Origin: Leptospira koniambonensis
GTDB taxonomy: Bacteria > Spirochaetota > Leptospiria > Leptospirales > Leptospiraceae
Direction: 5' to 3'
NCBI RefSeq assembly: GCF_004769555.1
Contig: NZ_RQFY01000004.1
Span: forward strand, 310,001-374,000
Length of the DNA stretch: 64,000 nt
The position numbers and the translations under genes were made by a program. Below the pieces are notes generated by a model that searched no databases, was not told the origin of the DNA, and saw only the letters and a list, made by a program, of their open reading frames with translations. Shown here one piece after another: positions 58,112 through 64,000 of this stretch. Positions within the stretch are counted from its first letter, which is position 1, and each line of letters opens with the position of its first letter.

Positions 58112-58960
58112 ATGGCTCCCAAAAAATCGCCTAATCTTATCTTTAAAAAATCGTATGACGCATTAGCTTTGAATTCCGCATTTTTCGGATTCTATGCGCA
58201 CTCCGGTTTCTCTCTCGGACTAAAAGAGATCGGTTTTAAACCTGCGGCTATCGCGGGCTCTAGCTCAGGAGCTTTAATCGGTTCCTTAGTTTCAGCAGGA
58301 ATTCCTCCAGAAGAGATCACAAGATTCATTCTTACTTTGCAAAAAAGTGATTTCTGGGATGGAAACTTCTTCAGCCAGTTCCTGAAACCGTTTAGAAAAG
58401 GACTTAAAAATTATTCGGGTATTCTTTCCGGAAAAAAGATCAGGGCATTATTAGAACCTTACTTAGGAGGTAAGGATATTTCTGAGATGCCTATCAAGAT
58501 GGGAATTGCAGTTTCTAATCTCACCAAAGGCATCAGAGAATTAAAGACCGAAGGTAATATTGTAGATATGATCATGGCATCCATGACATTCCCTATTCTA
58601 TTCGAAGTTCCAAACTTAAATGGAGAGGAATTTTTAGATGGTGGAGTTGCAGATGCAGAGCCTATCAAAGAATTTATCTTGGATCCAAGTATCAAAAGGA
58701 TTGTGATCCATGATATTGAGAACCGCAAACCTGTTTCTGATAAAATACTGATGAGAGCTTTCGATTCTTGTGTGAGTGTGATCGCAAGTGAGACCCGAGA
58801 TCTTAAAGAATTATTAGCAAAGAAGTACGGTAAAAAAATTATCAGAGTGGTAACCAATACTCCCTATCTTCATCCAAACAAAATGGAAAACGGAAGATTA
58901 GCTCTCGAGTTAGGAAGAAGGTCCGCTCATTTTATGAAGTCCCAAATATTGGGGGCCTAA
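58112..58960 (+). CDS. Patatin-like phospholipase
   Basis: This 282-residue protein has the patatin Ser-Asp dyad: GSSSG at 49-53 with Ser51 as nucleophile, and FLDGGVADAEP with the DGG aspartate. It lacks a signal peptide, so it is cytoplasmic or peripherally attached to a membrane. The family hydrolyses phospholipid or lysophospholipid acyl chains. The length is that of a short bacterial patatin without extra domains. Lone gene. Confidence 0.9.
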   Translation: MAPKKSPNLIFKKSYDALALNSAFFGFYAHSGFSLGLKEIGFKPAAIAGSSSGALIGSLVSAGIPPEEITRFILTLQKSDFWDGNFFSQFLKPFRKGLKNYSGILSGKKIRALLEPYLGGKDISEMPIKMGIAVSNLTKGIRELKTEGNIVDMIMASMTFPILFEVPNLNGEEFLDGGVADAEPIKEFILDPSIKRIVIHDIENRKPVSDKILMRAFDSCVSVIASETRDLKELLAKKYGKKIIRVVTNTPYLHPNKMENGRLALELGRRSAHFMKSQILGA

Positions 58961-58968
58961 ATACAAAA

Positions 58969-58991
58969 GCCGCCCGACAAGATCGGACGGC
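58969..58991 (-). terminator. Hairpin with minus-strand T-run
   Basis: Interrupted GCCG/CCGA arms and their complements, followed by TTTTG on the minus strand. Probably ends the 48-residue peptide gene at 59050; also lies just past the patatin stop. Confidence 0.65.
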
Positions 58992-59049
58992 TCGGAGAAA
59001 TGATCTAGAGAATAATCGAAGTTCGGAATTCTACTTTTCCGTTCTTATA

Positions 59050-59196
59050 TTATTTCTTTGCGTCTTTTTTAGGATCAGCTTTTGGAGCTTCTTTCTTTGC
59101 TTCTTCTTTTTTAGGAGCTTCTTTCTTTTCTTCCGCGCTTAAAGCAAAAGCTGCTACAAGAGACAAAGTGGTGATTGCTAATACTAGTTTTTTCAT
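59050..59196 (-). CDS. Small secreted Lys/Glu/Ala-rich peptide, copy A
   Basis: This 48-residue protein is too short for common gene finders. A signal peptide MKKLVLAITTLSLVAAFALSA is followed by about 27 residues of Lys-, Glu-, Ala- and Pro-rich sequence with EEKKEAPKKEEAKKEAPKAD. AAGGAAAAGGAAG provides a ribosome binding site. A second, nearly identical protein is encoded at 61227 (two clear differences: Ser12-Ala, and the tail DPKKDAKK-DAKKEAKK). The mature peptide has no known fold; it may be disordered or bind nucleic acid, lipid or cell wall. Function unknown. Confidence 0.75.
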   Translation of the reverse strand: MKKLVLAITTLSLVAAFALSAEEKKEAPKKEEAKKEAPKADPKKDAKK

Positions 59197-59338
59197 TTAG
59201 AATTCTTCCTTTTCCTTAATTCCACCTTCCGGTGTGCAAAAGACCATACCACAAGGACATCTGCCTTACAAGCAAAAATTACGTTATAACAGATAAAAAA
59301 TCCGTAATTACGTAAATGGGTCCAAAAAATACAGAAGT

Positions 59339-59366
59339 TTGCCTGTGGGAAAAAATAGCTGACAAT
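59339..59366 (+). promoter_or_regulatory. Weak candidate promoter for a plus-strand transcript
   Basis: TTGCCT and GACAAT are separated by 16 bases, just before a GAGGGG-ATG micro-ORF (59381-59446) and repeat R1. Confidence 0.25.
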
Positions 59367-59414
59367 GAGGGGTTGATCTTATGAATAAGAAACAGGAGTC
59401 TTCGGACTCCTATC

Positions 59415-59465
59415 GTCGCTTCACTCTTATATCCGGTGCGGCTTAAACCCAGCCGGATCCTTTTT
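59415..59465. repeat. Composite repeat copy R1
   Basis: A 51-base copy matches R2 (59540-59590) with two differences. It can form (T)CACT...GGTG and CGGCT-TAAACCC-AGCCG hairpins, then GATCC and a T-run. A preceding AGGAGTC-TTCG-GACTCCT hairpin (59395-59412) completes the unit. Confidence 0.8.
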
Positions 59466-59502
59466 TGAAGACGATTAACAGATAGTTCTTCTTGCTATAT
59501 TG

Positions 59503-59590
59503 AAATAAAAAAGGGCCTCCTTTGCGGGAGGCCCTTTTTGTCGCTGCACTCTTATATCCAGTGCGGCTTAAACCCAGCCGGATCCTTTTT
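59503..59590. repeat. Composite repeat copy R2, with terminator hairpin
   Basis: Contains a strong AAGGGCCTCC-TTTGC-GGGAGGCCCTT hairpin (59511-59535), then the R1-like element. The first 62 bases (59503-59564) are identical to 61142-61203. Acts as the likely terminator of the gene at 59650 (-). Confidence 0.88.
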
Positions 59591-59649
59591 GGCCTTAAAC
59601 GTATAGATTGCAGATTTTATGAAATTCTAAAATTTCATAAAATATAGTA

Positions 59650-61038
59650 TTAGTTAGTAATTTCTGCAAAGTCAGATCCTGGCTCCCAGTTAAATTTCTT
59701 TTCATATTCTTTCCCCTGACAAGATACCTCTTGATTATGGTCCGGAAATTTCCCAGTGATTGAAATTTCACCTTTATCTAAATAATACTCCGTGCATTCT
59801 AAATCTTCTCCCCAAAGAAGAATCAATTTATCACCTTTAAATAAACTATAGATACTCAATCCATTGCCGCTGCCTGGAATATTCCGCGGAAAAGAATGAA
59901 TAATTTCATCATTTCCATCACCGTTGAAATCGAAGGACTCCACGTTATGAAAAGTATGTCCTGTTTCGATAAATTCATTCCCTGATTGTATAAAGAATTT
60001 TCCGTATTGTCTTTTTATAGGAATATAATCGCCTGAATATTCAGTTGGATATACAACGTATCCCTTTTTATTTCCGAAAGCAAATTCCTTTAAATCTATG
60101 TTATGAAAGTCAACCTGATATGCATATGCTCGCGCAATTTGAATTGCGAGTGATTCTCCATACTTTTCGATAAAATCCTTCGCAGTTATAGTAAATAGAT
60201 CTAAACCATAATTTAAAGAAGAGGCAGAGACATATCCAATTACATTTTCTTCCTTTCCATCCACGTGACCACCGGACAAGGAAAATATTGACTCTTTCAA
60301 ATAGATGAATACTTCTCCATTCGACTTTATAATTTTTTTTGAGAAAGGAATATAGGAGGAATAAGTTGATATATTTTTCTTTTCCCTTTTAATCAAATTT
60401 CCATCTTTAATACCATATACAAAATCCTCTAAATAAGAGACGTTAACCCATCCATTTTCCGAGACTTCTGATAATTTTTCCTTATTCGAGACCTTGCCAA
60501 TATCTTCCTGATTTTCAATAAAGAGCCATCCTGCTTTCGCAAATTCAGAGCCACCAAAATACCAACGCCCTCTCTTGCCAGCGATATCAAATTCATCTAT
60601 TGTTTCAAATTGCAAATGAAGTATTTGCCCCTCCTCCATGTTACTTATCCTTTTTGCTAATACTTGAGGAGAGATTAATAGTTCAGTTTGTAATTCAGTT
60701 TTATAATTCTTGCGGCTGGCCTTCTGGATCGGAAAGAATTCCGTGCCAAACAATAGTTTCAACCGTGGGACCTTCCCTATTCCATGGTTAGTTTTAATTA
60801 TGATTTTTTTAGCGATGGACTCATCTTTTTCTAAAACCCAAAAGGATCGAGGAGGTAGGTCAATCTCAACCAGGTCTCCAGGAAGCAAATTAGGACTAAT
60901 TCCATCTTTTTGAATTGGTTCTATTTGATAAAATCCGTAAACAGTAACGGCAAGTTGTCTTTCACTTTTTGGCCCGGAAAACAAAGAAAGAGAAAGGAAA
61001 AAAGAAAGCAAAAACGCAAGTTTCCTAAATGTAGACAC
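59650..61038 (-). CDS. Secreted hypothetical protein with FG-GAP-like end, between direct repeats
   Basis: This 462-residue protein has a signal peptide (LSLFS). Several beta-rich segments follow, two resembling bacterial SH3-type units (GRWYFGGSEFAKAGWLFIE and ENGWVNVSYLEDFVYG). Residues near 380-400 contain FDFNGDGNDEII, an FG-GAP/calcium-loop-like motif. The sequence is AT-richer than the neighbours by eye. The gene is exactly bracketed by 62-bp identical repeats (R2 and R3) and beyond these by two paralogous peptide genes. Function unknown; envelope or surface is likely. Confidence 0.65.
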   Translation of the reverse strand: MSTFRKLAFLLSFFLSLSLFSGPKSERQLAVTVYGFYQIEPIQKDGISPNLLPGDLVEIDLPPRSFWVLEKDESIAKKIIIKTNHGIGKVPRLKLLFGTEFFPIQKASRKNYKTELQTELLISPQVLAKRISNMEEGQILHLQFETIDEFDIAGKRGRWYFGGSEFAKAGWLFIENQEDIGKVSNKEKLSEVSENGWVNVSYLEDFVYGIKDGNLIKREKKNISTYSSYIPFSKKIIKSNGEVFIYLKESIFSLSGGHVDGKEENVIGYVSASSLNYGLDLFTITAKDFIEKYGESLAIQIARAYAYQVDFHNIDLKEFAFGNKKGYVVYPTEYSGDYIPIKRQYGKFFIQSGNEFIETGHTFHNVESFDFNGDGNDEIIHSFPRNIPGSGNGLSIYSLFKGDKLILLWGEDLECTEYYLDKGEISITGKFPDHNQEVSCQGKEYEKKFNWEPGSDFAEITN

Positions 61039-61141
61039 AATAAAATACCTTTGAACCGTATGAAATATTACTAAGGCAAGCGTATTTAATCTAACGCCAA
61101 AATCACTCTTTTTCTTCTGATCCTATTTTAATAAACCATTC

Positions 61142-61203
61142 AAATAAAAAAGGGCCTCCTTTGCGGGAGGCCCTTTTTGTCGCTGCACTCTTATATCCAG
61201 TGC
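61142..61203. repeat. Composite repeat copy R3
   Basis: Perfect 62-base copy of 59503-59564: terminator hairpin plus the first half of the R1/R2 element, then unrelated sequence. It is the likely terminator of the peptide gene at 61227 (-). Confidence 0.88.
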
Positions 61204-61226
61204 TGACGTCATAAGCCCTTTCGGGA

Positions 61227-61373
61227 TTATTTTTTTGCTTCTTTCTTAGCGTCAGCCTTAGGTGCTTCTTTCTTTGCTTCCTCTTTTTTAGGAGCCTCTT
61301 TTTTCTCTTCTGCGCTTAGTGCGAAAGCTGCAACGAGAGCAAGAGTAGTAATCGCTAATACTAGTTTTTTCAT
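61227..61373 (-). CDS. Small secreted Lys/Glu/Ala-rich peptide, copy B
   Basis: This 48-residue paralogue of the protein at 59050 shares the same signal peptide frame (MKKLVLAITTLALVAAFALSA) and EEKKEAPKKEEAKKEAPKAD mature part; only the last residues differ (tail AKKEAKK). Nucleotides differ at many third positions while protein sequence is kept, suggesting selection at the protein level. It has an AAGGAT site upstream and ends with repeat R3. Same unknown role as copy A. Confidence 0.75.
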   Translation of the reverse strand: MKKLVLAITTLALVAAFALSAEEKKEAPKKEEAKKEAPKADAKKEAKK

Positions 61374-61816
61374 GGACATTATCCTTTTAATTGTTTTGGC
61401 CTCAGAAAAATCCCGGGGCCGAGGTTAAAGATAATCCGGAAAAGTTCAGACCGCCCACAATCAAAATTCAAAAGTTTATATAAAATTTTGCTAAACTAGC
61501 CTTCTTCTTTTTTTATAAAACATATTTAAAAGAAGGATTTGAAACCTACTTCATGGAACTAAAGGAAAACTCATTCGGGTCTTAGAGGAAGAGAGTTTTT
61601 CGCTTATTATATCTTCAACGGAAATTTATTTCCAAAACTAAACCCCAAACCCAATGCCGTCTTTTAGGCATTTAAGCGATTTCCGGATTTTTCTCGTCTC
61701 TCCTAATCCAATCGTACGTTCTTGACTCGGTACCCTTCCGCTTAGAACCTGTTCCCAGGGTTCATACATCGCGTCTCCCGCAGATTGCCCTCATTCCAAT
61801 TAAGGTTATAGTTATA
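61374..61816. other. Intergenic region upstream of acyl-CoA dehydrogenase
   Basis: No supported gene in these 443 bases. Contains a CCTC...GAGG leader stem for the peptide gene at 61373, an AATGCC...GGCATT hairpin near 61653, and a weak TTGACT/TAGAAC promoter pair (61722-61748) toward 61817. Confidence 0.45.
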
Positions 61817-62976
<1,160 letters not shown>

Positions 62977-62980
<4 letters not shown>

Positions 62981-64000
62981 AGGAATTTTCCTTAACATAC
63001 GAAGAATTCCTAGAGAAAACAAAACTCGGGAATTTGGTCCCTGTTTTCAAACAAGTCTTCTTAGATTTGGAAACCCCGGTGTCTCTTTTTGCAAAATGGG
63101 GAGGCACCGAGGCCAAACATTCTTTTCTTCTAGAATCAGTAGAAGGTGGAGAGAATGTCGGTAGGAATTCCTTCTTAGGAAAAGATCCGTATCGATTGCT
63201 CTACGGTAAGAACGGTCTATTCTATGTTTCAAAAAGAAAAGAACCTGAAACAGAGATAATCACTTATGATCCGTTATTCCTATTGGAATATTCTATGGGA
63301 GACGATAAATACGTTCCGGATCATAGACTTCCTTCCTTCCAAGGTGGAGCAGTAGGATTTCTTTCCTTTGGTGCCGTACGTTATTACGAAAATATTCCAG
63401 ATACTAAACCAGAAGATGAACCAGCACCAGATGCATACTTTGCGTTATACGATGAGGTTCTTGTAGTAGATCATGTGGATCGTCTTTTAAGGATCGTTGT
63501 AAATGCACGTCTTTCAGAATACGAAGATCCTAAAGCTTGTTACGAAGCTACATTAGAAAGAATTGATGCAATCGAAAAAGAGATCAGAGAAGGAGAACTT
63601 CCTGGTTGGGTTAAGCATCCGTTAGAATCCAAAGAAAAGTTAGAATACACTCCTAATATTCCTGACGAAGATTATAAAAAAGCAGTTCAGAAAGCTAAGG
63701 AATATATTTACGCGGGAGATATCTTCCAAGTAGTTCCTTCTAGAAAGTTGGAATTCCGACCAGGTGTTCCTCCTTTCCAAGTGTATCGCGGATTAAGAAC
63801 TGTAAATCCAAGTCCTTATATGTATTTCCTAAAGTTGGATGATATTTCCTTGGTGGGATCTTCTCCTGAGATCATGGTAAAATGTAAGGATAGAAAAACT
63901 TACCTCCGACCAATCGCAGGTACAAGACCTAGAGGAGCGAATCCGGAAGCAGACAAACTTTTGGAAGAGAATCTTTTAGCGGATCCCAAAGAGATCGCTG
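62977..64000 (+). CDS. trpE: Anthranilate synthase component I (5' part), apparent CTG start
   Basis: About 341 residues are visible before the window edge. Features are [28 protein letters not shown] (tryptophan-feedback region), [37 protein letters not shown], and GSSPEIMVK...[10 protein letters not shown]. TrpE converts chorismate and ammonia (via TrpG) to anthranilate. The open frame has no ATG, GTG or TTG before residue 20; a CTG at 62977 has AGAAGGA eight bases ahead and overlaps the upstream TGA. The alternative TTG at 63034 has no ribosome binding site and would cut conserved residues. Confidence 0.92.

Overview
The window looks like chromosome from a Leptospira species. Supporting signs are moderate GC (roughly 40% by eye), many lipoprotein signal peptides with relaxed lipoboxes, SpoIIE-type phosphatases with 7TM sensor domains, DUF1574-like SGNH partners of MBOAT acyltransferases, and PI-PLC-like and lipase exoproteins. 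The species cannot be fixed from sequence alone. I see no rRNA, tRNA, CRISPR array, insertion sequence or prophage. It is ordinary chromosome with several lineage-specific patches.

Layout. 1-9.5 kb: the end of ilvD, a long acyl-CoA dehydrogenase that looks like methylsuccinyl-CoA dehydrogenase, two AT-rich lipoprotein genes, mltG, an unusual hisI, a short ssb, and a stress-type operon (Spy/CpxP-like lipoprotein, ECF sigma factor, one-TM partner). 9.7-13.5 kb: a secreted PI-PLC/C-type-lectin-like fusion, a DUF1801-like protein, an alpha/beta hydrolase and a CsaA-like protein. 13.5-20.2 kb: a signalling block with two histidine kinases, a single-domain receiver and a large SpoIIE phosphatase. 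20.4-26.1 kb: a surface-glycan block (GT-C-like membrane protein, MBOAT, SGNH partner, acyltransferase-3). 26.3-34.4 kb: STAS protein, rdgB, coiled-coil protein, ABC-F ATPase, OmpA lipoprotein, TetR regulator, crotonyl-CoA carboxylase/reductase and a quinone-oxidoreductase-like protein. 34.5-45.7 kb: a 1304-residue lipoprotein, an amidohydrolase, a secreted lipase behind a long leader, a ketopantoate reductase and membrane proteins. 46-58.9 kb: a second SpoIIE sensor, a HadAB-like dehydratase pair, a sulfatase-fold lipoprotein, OmpA, AraC, an S15 hydrolase, CutA and patatin. 59-61.4 kb: two paralogous 48-residue secreted peptides bracketing a variable gene that is itself bracketed by a perfect 62-bp direct repeat. 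61.8-64 kb: an acyl-CoA dehydrogenase overlapping trpE, which appears to start at CTG.

Working together. The Ccr-like and Mcd-like enzymes suggest an ethylmalonyl-CoA route, although the other steps are not in the window. The two SpoIIE phosphatases and the STAS protein suggest partner-switching regulation. The MBOAT/SGNH/acyltransferase-3 trio suggests O-acylation of a surface polysaccharide. The best candidates for undescribed biology are the 59-61.4 kb repeat/peptide locus, the HisI with a displaced metal-binding motif, and the phospholipase-lectin fusion.
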